This document shows positions 51,401-62,557 of a stretch of DNA of 64,000 nucleotides, one piece after another. Each line of letters begins with the position of its first letter. Position 1 is the stretch's first letter. The stretch covers positions 21,224,077-21,288,076 of the forward strand of contig NC_064438.1 of assembly GCF_023343835.1 (NCBI RefSeq), in the 5' to 3' direction. Source of the stretch: Lagopus muta (Eukaryota; Chordata; Aves; Galliformes; Phasianidae). The translations under genes were made by a program, and so were the position numbers. The notes under the pieces were generated by a model. It had not been told where the DNA came from, made no database searches, and saw nothing but the letters and a program-made list of their open reading frames with translations.

Positions 51401-54400
51401 AAGGCTTTTCAGCGCTATTTTTTCCCTGTTTACTATGCTTGACTCAAAGTCAGATTCTAGCATTTCAAGCAGTTTGTCTTCAATGTCACCATTTCCAGAG
51501 GAGAAGTAAATGAGCACAGAGCTCTGCCAGCAGCCAGGTTAAAAATAAATAATTGGATGGAGCATCTCTTCTGGCGCAGGAGTCCCTGCTAACCTGAGGC
51601 ATTCTGCAAGTTGGCTTCCACTGCTTTTCCGCCTGAAAGAGCATTCTGGGGAGCTTTGCAGGGGATGAACTAAATGTCAGTAACCACCTGTGGTTTTGCT
51701 CTTTGTCATGATGGGATGAGAGGGCACATAAGGTGCAGGCGTTGAAGGAGTGAAGGATCTGTAGCACTGGCAGGCCGCTGTCCATATTGCATAAAAGCAT
51801 GGTATAAAAGCTAACATTTCCAGTGCCATTTGAATGAATGGTAACATCCTCAGCTCGTCAGGTCCCGATAGTGTTCTTGGCTGGATCTGAGAGTGGAAGG
51901 CTGTGTGGTCAGGGCAGCTCCTGAGCCATACTTCTATAGGGTGAATGGGCAGCGATGTGCAACCTGAGGCCAGCTTGGGCTGGTAACCAATGGAGTGGTC
52001 CTCTTAAATTACTTCTTAGCTGAACTGAGTTAGCTTTCTCACAGTTGAGCTGGAAGACTACAGATAGTAACAAAAGGGAGGATTCCTCCACCCAGCACGG
52101 GTGATTTTTTTGGATTCACCTAAGCAAGTCAGGGAACAGCGCTTCAAATTCTGTGACGTTCTTAAGCATGAGCACCATCATCCTCCAGGCTGATGCCTGG
52201 TGAGGACCAGGCCATTGCTATTTTTCTGATTGGTAGGCAGGGTCTCTCTTGTAGTTTTCCATTAAAAACCTGCTTTTCTTTGTGTTACACAGTGTTCCTC
52301 TGTAGATCTGGATGCTTTGTGTTTCCTCAGTTAAAAACTGAAGAAAAGTATTGATACATAAAATCATAGAATCACGAGATTGGAAAGGACCTGCAAGATC
52401 ATATAGTATAACTGTCAATTGCATACAATTCCATACATTGCACTAAATCTGTTTTATGAGCTAACAAGATGATTTGAGCACTTGTATATGCTGGAGTTTC
52501 CTTTGCAAACCTGATATTGTCTGATGTTGCTGCTTAATTTTTTCCCATTCAGGTTGTTCTTCAAAAATGATTGGATCCAAATGGAGTTTTATTTCTGGGA
52601 GCCAATAGCGAGTCTCTGATAATTTCTTACAATGGAAATCTTGACATTTCGTTGTCAAAAATGGTGAAATATAAATGCAAGGTTAGGTGGACTACTGAGG
52701 TTTTGGTTTCAGAGCTCTTTGTTCTGACGCTACATTGGGCTTAAGAAAATAATAGCTGCTAACATTATTTCCTAGTAATTTTCTACTAGGTTGAAATCTT
52801 TTGCTATCATTAGAAGGTCCTCATTTGCAGGTGACAAACTGAGGTCAGATCTGGAAGCAAAAACCTGAAGATTGAATAAAAACTTACTGAGTGCTGCTTA
52901 AGCTGCTAAACTTGATAGCATTTCCTGGTGGATGACGTAACTTTTGAGTGAGTTCAAGGACGTTGCTGTTTGGATGCTTTTGTTGCTTTTGTTTCTGCTG
53001 CCAGGTATCATTTGGTAGGAATGTGGAACCACTCATAGTTGTGGCACCTGTCAGTGCTTTTCTGTCAACCTGTGCATGCATGGCTGGTACTGTACCACCC
53101 CAAACTCCCACACCCTAATCTCAGAACTAACTCTGATAGGATTGTTTTGTCAAAAATTGAAAGGAAGCCATTTCTCTATATCATTCTCCTTCTGAACGAA
53201 TGATCACCTGAGATCATTCAGCTTTCTTAATGAGGTTTTTAAATGGTGATGTCTGTGTAACCTTTTGCAAACAATCACTCCCCAGGTACAGTTAGTCACT
53301 GAAGGGAGAGCTCGTTGTTACCTTTGCTCTCAGCAACTGTAAAGTATCATGAAAGCAGCCTTCTGTAGGCATTAACAATCCTCCTATTTTGGAATGTGGA
53401 GTTAAACTTAAACGTTAAGGTGTAACTTCATTTTCTTTGCAGAGCCATGCTACATTTTTTTGGATGTACCACGACAGTTCCTCTAGCAAATGAGCTACGA
53501 ACTAGTTCTTCAGTCATCACAGAAACTCAGTTTTATGAGCAACCTGCTCAAAGTGAGGTGGAGCCCATAGGAGGAAGTAAGAAATACAGCTGTAGGCAAA
53601 GTTCTGTGGAGTTTAGTAATTCAGCTGATGGTGGTGTTGATTTTTTTCAATACAATATTTTCTATGCTTCTGGGATCATTGTGGATAATCTATCGCCCTT
53701 TGGCAACAGTGAAATCCATACTTTACAGGTTCATAGTGTAAAATCTAACTGGTATCAATTATTACATCATCTGATGGTATAAGCATTAATTCACCAGGGA
53801 ATAAGATGAGGCATGAGTATCTGGGCTGTGTAGATAGCCGCCCTTCAAAATGTCTGCTTGCTAAGGGGAGCAGTTCAGCTTTTCATTTGAAGAGGAATTG
53901 AGCAAAAAGTAACATTGTGTAGATTATTGTTTTATTTTTGAGGTAGAGGGAACACAGGCAAATGCTTGTCTTTGCCTAGGAGATACGAGTCCTTGCTTAC
54001 TAAGGGGGTTTGTAAAGAGGTAGACATAACAGTTAGAAGTTGAGGGAGAGTAGTTCTGAGCTTCTTACTTGACTTGTAGCCAACAGAATCTGGCTCAAGG
54101 CTTGATCTGTTGAGAGGTCACTTTAAAGTGAGCTGGCAGTTTGCTGCTGTCCTGCTGGATCTGCACTTCTCTGCAGTAAGAGAGTTCCAGAAACATGCCC
54201 AAATTGTTTGGAAAGGTGGAAAAAAAAAAAAGGGAGAGCTCAGAGGTTCTGCTGCACATGTGTTTGTGGTAGGCTTTTCCATCCAATTTCAGATAGACTA
54301 CATAAAGGCAACAAAAAGCAACCACTTTTGGCACAGAATGTTCCTATTATTTCAACAAATTAAAAAAAATAGGAACAGATTATGGCAGGAAGTGGTGGGC

Positions 54401-57400
54401 AGCCCTTGTAGGGGAGGTATCAGTGCTAACACAGGCGTTGCGTATGTCTTTATGCAGTAGCTGGTTCCATTTTCTGAAAACTTGAATGGAAGCTGAACAG
54501 ATCCACAGATACCTTTCTGTGGATTATCTGTCTTAGCAGCTTGAGGTACAATCCTATGAAAGGGAATGAACTCATCAACATTCAAAAAAACATGTTAAAA
54601 ATCTGAATTCTTGCTGTCCTCACCAGCCTTCTTCTGGTCCTGTTATCACATATTCCCATCCATTTCCTTTTGTTCTCATATTCATTCAGTCTTCCTCGAG
54701 CTAATTTTAATTTACTAGTTCAGATAAAGCAGCCAACAGCAGATGATGTCCTGTTGAACTAATGAGCTCCAGAGGTGACACAAGGGACTGACTGTCATTG
54801 TGGTGACAGAATGGGGGAACCAGGACTGAAAGGCTGTGGTGACACCCACAGAGCATCTTTTCCACTGTTAGGGCTTTCCCCTAGCCTGGGCTTGGCAAGG
54901 AGACAGGGCTGGGATATTTCAGCTGCGGAATGAAGAGCTGCATCTTACTGAAGCCATTTAGGGACCAGTGAAAGTCAGCATATAACCTCTCTTGTCTGTG
55001 ACTTATCCATAATGTCACACTTTATTGAGCTGCCAGTTCCTGTATGTAGCAGTGGAAGCTGTGGCATGGTCTTCTCTAATAGAGTTTTCAATCTTTGATT
55101 GCCTTTTGATTTTGTTCATTTATTCCTTAATCCTGAATGCAATAGAACCTTGAAAGACTTAATGCTAGGCCAGCGTGTTAAATTGGTTGTACAGAGGAGT
55201 TGACTTGAATCTGAAGTACTTTCTGCCTATTGAGAGTCTTGATGGAGGAGTTTTAAAGCTGTAAGAGAAAATAGATTTTTGCAATTGCTGTTTAAGGTTA
55301 GCTAGTACTTCAGCGGTAAGTACTCATAGTGATGTTACTGTGTGAGGGTTTCACTTGCCTCTTGTGCTTAGAACTTGTACTCCTGAATAAACTAGAATAG
55401 GTTTGAAAATAAAGCATTGGTTGAATTGGATTTTCAAATCACAATGCAGTTGAACATACAGCTTAAAAATCCAGGTGTATTGTGAATGTTAAGTGAGCAA
55501 AAAGCCTCTGAATTAACAAACTGTCGCGGAATGAGCATGGATTCCTATCTTTTAAAATCACTTTCTTTGGGGAATGTCTTACTCAGGCTGTTGAACTGTC
55601 TTGCAGGTGGATTCACCAATGAACTTGAGGAACCCACATGATTTGGTAATACTAATGAGACAAGAAACAACAGTTAACTACCTCAAAGAACTGGAGGTAA
55701 AGCCACTAACATTTAAGATATACATTTTTCTTGTAATGGTGTTAGTGATAGATGTAGACAAGGAACAAAAGCCATTATCAGCACAACTCCAACAAACGGA
55801 TAAAGAATTCTTCAGATTTCAGGATTTTTGTGGCTTGGGTTTGTTGAATTGGTTATCATTGTCCTCGGTTGCATCTGCATTTTTGAACTTGAACTTTTAT
55901 TGTTGGCTACTGTTTTCCAGAACTTTTTATGGAAGTGTTCTCTTAGATTTGTTATAGCAGCTAATGAGAGTACGTCCTGTGGGCAGTGAGAGTACACACA
56001 CAGGAGGCTGTGAATTTCCTTGTACACCTCTCTGGACTGGTCAGACCATTTTCACTGCTCTGTGTAGGACATGTGAGAGAGCAAGTCACCACTGTTTTAT
56101 TTAAAGCTCCTTTATTCCAAAGCTTCAGAATGGCTGAGGTTGGCAGAGACTTCTGGGTCCATCTGGTCCAACCCCGAGCCAACCAGAGCAGGTGTCCGGG
56201 TGGCTTCTGAATGTCTCCAAGGACGAGACTCCACAGCTTCTCTGGGCAACCTGTGCTCTGTCACATGCACATCACAGAAGTGCTGCCTAATTATTGTTGA
56301 AGTGGATTTTGAAAACACTGTTCTGAAAAGAGCTTCAGTGAACTTTGAACTGATAACTTTCATGGGAACTAAAGCTAGTGCTCTCAGACTTTCTTTTGGC
56401 CATGCATTCCCTCCTCTTTCTCTTGTGCCAGCTTGCATTTTGTCAGATAAGAGTAACTGGCTAACTAAGAAGTTAAATGAGCACCAGAGATAACCTCAGG
56501 CAAATAGAACAGAGATAGAGGAATGGAAAAAAAGCAGGACTGCCCCATATGAGACTACATTCAGCCAGTCTTTCTTATTGAGGTATACTCATCTTTGAGT
56601 CATTGGGCATTTTCACTGTGGATGAAAAAAATTACTTTAGGCTGTTCGGGACATGGGTTGCAGGTTTGTAAATGACTAATGCACAATTTGTGCCGTACAA
56701 ATGATTTTCAGCAAAAATGATTTAAGATTTTGCACAAGATGTCGTCAGTGTAAATATGTTGATTATCGCATGTTAGTGTGTTAGTGTATGGCTTTAATTA
56801 AAAATGCAAAATTTCTTCTCATTTAACACATGCAAATCCTGATATTTAATGGATTTTCAGTTTGCAGATCTGGGTGAGAATTAGGTACAAGGTGATGTCC
56901 TGGGCAGAGCCTCCACTACTTATAGGAATAAGGTTTCTAGAGTGAAGTGTAGCCCCAAAGGCACACTGTAAGCTGATCTACAGAAATTATTCTCTGCTAT
57001 TCCTTTTAGTCTGCTGCCTCAGTTATAGTTTACATACTGACTGGTTAAGATTTCATTTGTTTACAGTCTCTTATACTAATTTTATGAGGTTTTGAAGTTT
57101 AACAGAAGGGTTCAAATATGACAAAATTGATGTGTTGTTAACTACTACTTCATTTTCTGAATGAGCAACAGTGAATTTGAAATCCTATAGGTTTTCTTTC
57201 TAGGTACAGGAGGAAAAATGAAGGCCTGTTTAAGTTGTATTGTCTCTCTTGAAAGTACTCATTTTCTATCTAAAGAGAACTTTTTGCATATCCTTTAAAC
57301 TGACTTTGATTTAAGAAAAAAATCCACTACTATATGGTTTGCTTTTGTCAATATGAATTTTTCTATTTTCCTTTTTCTATTTCCAACAGAAACAGTTAGT

Positions 57401-60400
57401 TGCTCAAAAGATTCATATAGAGGAAAATGAGGACAGAGACACGGGCCTGGAACAAAGGCATAATAAAGAAGACCCGGACTGCATTAAAGCAAAGGTGCCC
57501 TTGGGGGACCTAGATCTGTACGATGGCACGTACATCACCTTAGAGAGCAAAGATATCCGGTAATGAGGTGTTTTGTATTTTAAGATCTTTACTGAAAGGA
57601 AAAAAAAATCTCTTCTTGCAATTAAAAAGAAAAATACTTTCATGAGACTGTTCTTTAGATGACAGTTGTTTTATATGAATGTGAAATAACATTGAAACAA
57701 CATCTGCCTGTAGTTACAAAAGGGAGGCACTGTCTCCCTCAAACTCGGTCACCTGAGACTTCTCATTGCTTTCCCCAGGCTCCCAGTCAGCGTAGGTCTG
57801 TAATGACATGAGCAGACGCTTGCTTGAGTGTTGGGGATTTTTTGAGCTAGCTGTGCTTCTTGTAGTGGGAACTGTCATAAATTTGTATGGAAGACCAAGA
57901 TGTTGAAGCTCACAGTCAAATTTTTTCCTATGCCTTTAGCAAATAGAGGCTGTATGGGCAGTCTGATATGCAGCTCTGTTTGTATTTTTGCTTCAAAGCT
58001 AACTGTTTTTATTTTGTACGTCTGGTTTTTTGAACATGAGGTGGGAAAAGATTATTTTTGTCCTCAGATACCTTCATCTGCACCTGTAACTACCTTTTTT
58101 TTTCTTGTTTGATTGTGAAGTTTGGTTTGTGGGGGTGCAGGGCACGTTGAGTTTGCATGCATGGTCATTTGCCTGGCATATAAATCATGAATCATACCAC
58201 CAACACTAGATTGAAGTGATGCATTTTGGCGACTGTCCAAATGTTGATATCTTCTCTAAAGCAGATATCAATTTATTTATCCTGCTGTGTTGGCATCCTG
58301 GAAACTGAAATGTGGGGACGCATCAGAAGTGGTGTAATGTGTGGAAACAGTTTTTATAACAGTAGGTGAAATCAGAATACTGTGTCTGTTAGTTAAAACA
58401 TTGTATCACTGAAACTGTAAGGTATCTTGATCTGGAGTCCACTGTGTTGTGTTCTGTCCTCAGGCCTGAAGACTATATAGACACAAAGTCTCCAGTGCCT
58501 CCAGACCTGCAGCAGCCAGATTGTACAAAAGTTCTTGATCTTCCATACAGCATTCATGCTTTTCAGCACTTACGGGTAAGTGACCAAATGGAAATGTGCT
58601 ATTTTATTTTTTCTTCTATCTGGAAGAGAAACAGTAAAGTCCTAGGGGCAACTGTGAGTCAAGGCTGAAAGGTAACGCAGTTTTTTGAAGGCTGTCTTCG
58701 TCTTCTTTAGAATCACAATTTTACTGTGATTGAAGTACCTGATTATAGGAGAATGCTTCTGTCAGATATACATTTGTATCTTGTTTCTACTGGTCTTATT
58801 TTAGAGAATGTTCTTAGGATTTTGTTTTCATAAAATGGCAGTTTTTTATGTATATGTTTAAATGTTTCTATCTTGTGGATTGTTTCAGTTGCAAATTAGA
58901 CAGCAAATTGCTGAGCAGGATCATTAAGCTATATGGAGATTCAGGGTCAAAAAGTTGTTTGTATGGCTGTCAACATTTTATAACGTAGCTGACTGTCGCT
59001 TTGATATCTGAATGCCAAGCTCTAACCCAGTGGATGAAATAATTGCTCTTTGCTAATACAAAGTTCATCTGCTACAGAATGATCACAGCTGAAAGATGCA
59101 AAAGTTGCTTTGGTCGACAAAGTTGTATGAGCAGATTTTCTAATGCAGACCTAGCTTTAGCACTCATCTCATTATGTTTATTTTATTACTAGTCTCAAAA
59201 TTATTTTTTCATCTACAAGTATTTTCTCATAAAGAAAACAGGAATGGAAATTTTCTAGTTCTGTTCCTGGGTTTGGTTGTACCTCTGCTATTCAGAAAAC
59301 AAGAAAAGAGGACAATTCTGTAGTGTGTAACCTGATAAACATGAGTTAAGTGCTTCAGTGGTGACCAATGACACCGATAGCTACCAAGTAATGTGAAGCT
59401 ATCAGAAGCTAATGCTTACCCTATAGCATTCATCATGCAAAGGTTGCTCTTGGAAGAATTGGGATTAATGACTGCTCAAGTGTTTTCTTATCAGTAGTAA
59501 TATATGTTATTCATCTGGCAAAGGTGACACTATCCTGTGAAGTCAGAGATCTTGTTATGAAAGGATGATAGGAATGTGAAATAGTAAAACTGGAAATTTT
59601 CCTGGAAGTCATGTTCTTGTGCATATTTCTCAGGAATTTAGTTTCTCTAAAACTAATCTTCATTTTTTCTTTTAGGGTGTCCAGGAAAGAGTTAATCTTT
59701 CTGCACCCTTGTTACCTAAAGAAGATCCAATCTTCACATACTTATCACGGAGGCTGGGAAGAAGTATAGAGGAAATAGGTCATCGTATTTATGATGGGCT
59801 AATGAAGGTATGAAGCCGTAAACTTACAGTATGTTGAAAAAGTGTGCTGGAAAGTCCTCAGAGGATTAGACATACCTAGTACATGCAGTCACATTCAGTA
59901 CTAGCCTTGCACATATATTCTGGTTTTATGTTTCAGTTACAAGAGATAGAGTAAAAACATTTTCACTAAGGTAAGCAGAGACAGGAGAAAGCGTTAGCAA
60001 ACCCAATAAGCAGATGCTGTCACCTTTTATAACTCTTTTACTTCTGTGGCCTAGGGAGGCCACATTCATTATTCTGTTAGGATATAAGAGCTTTTAAACA
60101 AAAATGCTGGTACTTAAAGGTCACACATGCTTTTTTTAAATGCCTTCCTGCAAGACATAGGAACTCTGCTGTTGCATAAAACGCCGTCACTGCTTGTTTC
60201 ATTTTGAATTTTCACCAGTATGAAATGTAAGAGTTGTGTTTCTTTCATACATCTGTGTGCCGGTTCATTCTTCCTGAATATTCACAGGCATTGCCAAGTG
60301 CCAGCTTTCCAGAGGAAGAGGAAAACTTAGAGCAGATTAATGCTCAGTCTTCCATCCCTGAGTAATTAAAGCCAATGGATGACCTTTTAGTTCATCTTAG

Positions 60401-62557
60401 TTGATAGTACAGTTCTTGTGTTTCTCTTTACTGCAGAACTCTTCTTCCTGGGTACTTTATAATATGGCTTCTTTTTACTGGCGAATAAAGAATGAACCGT
60501 ACCAAGTAGTAGAATGTGCCATGCGTGCCCTTCATTTCTCTTCCAGGTGAGAATTGCTGGTGAAGATATTTTTTGTCAGATTGCTTTTCTAGTTAGCCTG
60601 ATTACTGAGCAGATTTTTAAGAATGAAAGAAATAAACACTGTTAAATATTCTTAGGCATATATATGATTTAGACACTTGATGATTTTTCTTTCAAAAACC
60701 ATATTTAGTATGTAACTGAAGAATGAGTGTGTCCTTGTGCACAATCCTTACCTAGTCTGATGTTTTAATGGCTTTTTTATTTCTTTTTTTTTTTTTAATT
60801 AGGCAAAATAAAGACATTGCATTGGTAAATTTGGCAAATATTCTGCACCGAGCTCACTTCTCTGCGGATGCTGCTATTGTGGTCCACGCAGCTCTGGATT
60901 ACAGTGACTTCTTTACCAGCTATTACACTTTGGGAAATATATATGCAGTAAATATTATCTCATTTTTCAACAACTGTAGGAAAACAATACTTAATCTTTC
61001 TGGCTTAATTTATAATGCTTTAGTCTTTTACAGTGCATTTTGTGTTACACACATTACATGCTTGATGTTTATATTTCTGTTTAAATATTTTCATTCTGTC
61101 TTTGCCAAAAGTTTTTATTTGCACTTTGAAGTAAATTCAAGGGAAATTTTCCCACAGCCTCACCTTAACAGATAGAGTGGCTTTAATTTCTGCAGGCAGG
61201 CCACTCATTACTGCAGATTAAATTTTGAGTTGATTACTTACTTAAAAATCAAGGAAATTGATCAAATGTTACAAGCTCATTCTCTCTTTGTCTCTCCATC
61301 ATTCTTCAGATGCTCGGGGAGTACAACCACTCGGTCCTATGTTATGATCATGCTCTACAGGCCAAGCCAGGGTTTGAGCAAGCTGTGAAAAGGAAGCATG
61401 CTGTATTGTGTCAGCAAAAATTAGAGCAAAAACTGGAAGCTCAGCATAGGTAACTAAAGCACCACTGTAGTGGAAATGCGTACAGTCTCAATTTATTGTT
61501 CTGCTGCATCAACTCTTTACATTTCCAATAGAATAATATTGGTTTACTTTTTAAATTTCTTAGGGTGTATGATAAAATTATTACTTTAAGCAACCCAGAA
61601 CAAGGATGAAAATATACAGTGTTATGGGAAAAGTTGTTATTTTTAAAAACATTCAAAGCGAATCTTTTCTACTGTCCAATTTTCAAGATCACTTCAGCGA
61701 ACCTTAAATGAATTGAAGGAATATCAGAAGCAGCATGACCATTACCTTAGACAGCAAGACGTTTTAGACAAATACAAGCTCATCCAGGAGGAACAAATCC
61801 TGAGGAACATAATTCATGAGACCCAAATGGCGAAAGAAGCTCAATTAGGTACCACTTTTCAGAGTTCATGCTTATTATAGGAATGAAGAATTGCATGTAT
61901 TCAGATTAATCACACAGAATCTTTTGTGTTGGAAAGGGACCTTTAAAGGCCATCAAGTCCAACTCCCCTGCAATGAGCAGAGACACCTAAAGCTAGATTA
62001 GGGTGCTCAGAGTCCTCTCTGGGCAGCCTGCTTCAGTGCCTCACCACCCTCACTGTAAAAAACTTCTTCCTTATGTCTGATCTGAATCTCTCCCTTCTTT
62101 TAGTTTGAAACCATTTCCCCTTGTCCTATCACAACAGCTCTGCTGAAGAGTCTGTCCCCTCCTTTTTTATAGATCCCCTAATGTTAATGTCAGGATGCAA
62201 ATTCTTAGAATATTTTGGTGGCCCTGAGTTGCTGTTCTGTTTTGCTTATTAAAACTAGTGATTATGGCATGTTCTCCAAATGGGTACTTATTGAGTCTTT
62301 ACAAGATAGAATTCATGATGAGTGGGTTTAAAAAATAAAAATAAAAAACTACCTGGGAGGAAGTGGAGCTTTTTTTACTGTACACTTCTCATCTCCTCAA
62401 TAACCTCACTTAGACTGTAAAATAACATGTTTTGTGCTATGCAGGGAACCATCAGATTTGTAGACTGAGCAACCAGCAGCACAGCTTGCACTGCCAGTGG
62501 GACCAGCCTGTTCGCTATCACCGTGGAGACATTTTTGAAAACGTGGAATATGTTCAG
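45034..62557 (+). CDS. TTC17: TTC17, tetratricopeptide repeat protein 17 (first 10 exons, truncated by window edge)
   Basis: Large TPR protein reported to act with CATIP in actin polymerisation and ciliogenesis, and later described as endoplasmic-reticulum resident (family knowledge). Exons join 45034-45192, 55607-55696, 57390-57559, 58464-58575, 59676-59807, 60437-60546, 60803-60947, 61310-61449, 61688-61848 and 62445-62557. That gives 444 codons in one open frame; the human protein is about 1,140 residues, so this is roughly the first 40%. Visible parts are a hydrophobic leader (about 15-38), TTHWVVTEDGKIQQQ (39-53), TPR-type helical repeats over about 222-328, the clearest at 295-328, and a charged coiled-coil over about 340-402. 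The start was set at 45034 because MAAAA matches the human N-terminus; an in-frame ATG at 44977 is possible. The next exon lies beyond 64000. Confidence 0.95.
46758..46830 (+). repeat. TG/TA-rich simple repeat
   Basis: Alternating purine-pyrimidine stretch (TGTGTATGTGTGTGCATACA, CATATACACAGATATAAATA) ending with TGTGTGTATGTGTA. An imperfect microsatellite in TTC17 intron 1. Confidence 0.6.
47630..48330 (-). mobile_element. Old CR1 LINE copy in TTC17 intron 1, antisense
   Basis: The clearest parts are TTTCCTTGGCCTGCTGACTC (47877), ACCTTCTTTGCTGCACAAGC, CAGCTTGCTGAGG, GAAGACATTAAACAGTGCTG and CCCAAGGGACACTGCTGGTG. They appear in the order expected for an inverted CR1 reverse-transcriptase region. 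The left limit is uncertain. Confidence 0.82.
48801..48862 (+). repeat. Three-copy tandem of about 20 bp
   Basis: The unit AGTTAACA..CTGACTG repeats at 48801, 48820 and 48843 with unit lengths of 19, 23 and 20 bp. Slightly different inserts (GACTGACTGAT) separate the copies. Confidence 0.75.
52357..52420 (-). mobile_element. CR1 3' terminal remnant, antisense
   Basis: AAAATCATAGAATCACGAGA followed by TTGGAAAGGACCTGCAAGAT is the inverted end of a CR1 element. It is lost into unrelated sequence within about 65 bp. Confidence 0.82.
55607..55696 (+). CDS. TTC17: TTC17 coding exon 2
   Basis: Residues 54-83, starting VDSPMNLRNPHDLVILMRQE and ending NYLKELE. The acceptor is CTTGCAG|GTG after the 10.4-kb first intron, and the donor is GAG|GTAAAG. 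Phase 0 on both sides. Confidence 0.96.
55697..57389 (+). other. TTC17: TTC17 intron 2
   Basis: 1.7 kb, AT-rich, with one antisense CR1 fragment (56122-56285). No other element recognised. Confidence 0.85.
56122..56285 (-). mobile_element. CR1 3' end, antisense, in TTC17 intron 2
   Basis: CAGAATGGCTGAGGTTGGCA, CATCTGGTCCAACCCCGAGC and TCCACAGCTTCTCTGGGCAA follow the order of an inverted CR1 3' end. Truncated at about 165 bp. Confidence 0.88.
57390..57559 (+). CDS. TTC17: TTC17 coding exon 3
   Basis: Residues 84-139 plus two bases of codon 140, starting KQLVAQKIHIEENEDRDTGL and ending LESKDI. The acceptor is TTCCAACAG|AAA after a T-rich tract and the donor CCG|GTAATG. It includes the conserved KVPLGDLDLYDGTYITLES segment. 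Confidence 0.96.
57560..58463 (+). other. TTC17: TTC17 intron 3
   Basis: 0.9 kb of AT-rich intron with nothing recognised. Confidence 0.8.
58464..58575 (+). CDS. TTC17: TTC17 coding exon 4
   Basis: Completes Arg140 and encodes residues 141-177, starting PEDYIDTKSPVPPDLQQPDC and ending SIHAFQHLR. The acceptor is TGTCCTCAG|G and the donor CGG|GTAAGT, phase 0 at the 3' side. Confidence 0.96.
58576..59675 (+). other. TTC17: TTC17 intron 4
   Basis: 1.1 kb of AT-rich intron with nothing recognised. Confidence 0.8.
59676..59807 (+). CDS. TTC17: TTC17 coding exon 5
   Basis: Residues 178-221, starting GVQERVNLSAPLLPKEDPIF and ending RIYDGLMK. It contains the N-glycosylation sequon NLS (184-186). 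The acceptor is TTTTTAG|GGT and the donor AAG|GTATGA, phase 0 on both sides. Confidence 0.96.
60288..60365 (+). other. TTC17: Candidate alternative or cryptic exon segment in TTC17 intron 5
   Basis: A 3' splice site (CCTGAATATTCACAG|GCA) opens a phase-0 frame compatible with exon 5. It reads ALPSASFPEEEENLEQINAQ then SSIPE and a TAA at 60363-60365. No good donor follows before exon 6 at 60437. Use of this site would therefore give a truncated protein or an NMD target. Confidence 0.3.
60437..60546 (+). CDS. TTC17: TTC17 coding exon 6, first TPR-like unit
   Basis: Residues 222-257 plus two bases of codon 258, starting NSSSWVLYNMASFYWRIKNE. Its spacing of W, A, Y and A residues fits a TPR helix pair. 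NSS at 222-224 is a possible sequon. The acceptor is TTTACTGCAG|AAC and the donor CCAG|GTGAGA. Confidence 0.96.
60803..60947 (+). CDS. TTC17: TTC17 coding exon 7, TPR units
   Basis: Completes Arg258 and encodes residues 259-306, starting QNKDIALVNLANILHRAHFS. It carries one TPR-like unit and the first helix of the next (FTSYYTLGNIYA). The acceptor is AATTAG|G after a long T tract and the donor GCA|GTAAAT. Confidence 0.96.
61310..61449 (+). CDS. TTC17: TTC17 coding exon 8, canonical TPR and coiled-coil start
   Basis: Residues 307-352 plus two bases of codon 353, starting MLGEYNHSVLCYDHALQAKP. With the end of exon 7 it completes a textbook 34-residue TPR (about 295-328). It then enters a charged helix (QQKLEQKLEAQH). 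The acceptor is TTCTTCAG|ATG and the donor ATAG|GTAACT. Confidence 0.96.
61688..61848 (+). CDS. TTC17: TTC17 coding exon 9, coiled coil
   Basis: Completes Arg353 and encodes residues 354-406 plus one base of codon 407. Heptad-rich helix SLQRTLNELKEYQKQHDHYL continues to IHETQMAKEAQL. The acceptor is TTTTCAAG|A, AAG rather than CAG. The donor is TTAG|GTACCA. Confidence 0.95.
61908..62180 (-). mobile_element. CR1 3' region, antisense, in TTC17 intron 9
   Basis: CACACAGAATCTTTTGTGTT, GGGACCTTTAAAGGCCATCA, AGTCCAACTCCCCTGCAATG, CACCACCCTCACTGTAAAAA and CATTTCCCCTTGTCCTATCA give an almost complete inverted CR1 3' end. It fills about half of the 596-bp intron. Confidence 0.93.
62445..62557 (+). 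CDS. TTC17: TTC17 coding exon 10 (last in window)
   Basis: Completes Gly407 and encodes residues 408-444, starting NHQICRLSNQQHSLHCQWDQ and ending IFENVEYVQ. The acceptor is CTATGCAG|GG. The donor CAG|GTTTGT is weaker than the others but keeps phase 0. The conserved continuation (beginning FGED in human, by recall) is not in the remaining 1.4 kb. Confidence 0.94.

Larger units (their letters stand above)
45193..55606 (+). other. TTC17: TTC17 intron 1
   Basis: 10.4 kb. It starts CpG-rich, then turns AT-rich. It contains an old CR1 copy (47630-48330), a CR1 tail (52357-52420), a three-copy tandem (48801-48862), a TG/CA-rich stretch (46755-46830) and an unassigned 111-codon open frame (53447-53782). 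No confirmed exon. Confidence 0.85.

Noticed and set aside
51909-52091. Minus-strand LHWLPAQAGLRLH, resembling a LINE reverse-transcriptase motif
   Set aside because: Only a few residues agree and the flanks show no further LINE order; not enough to call an element.
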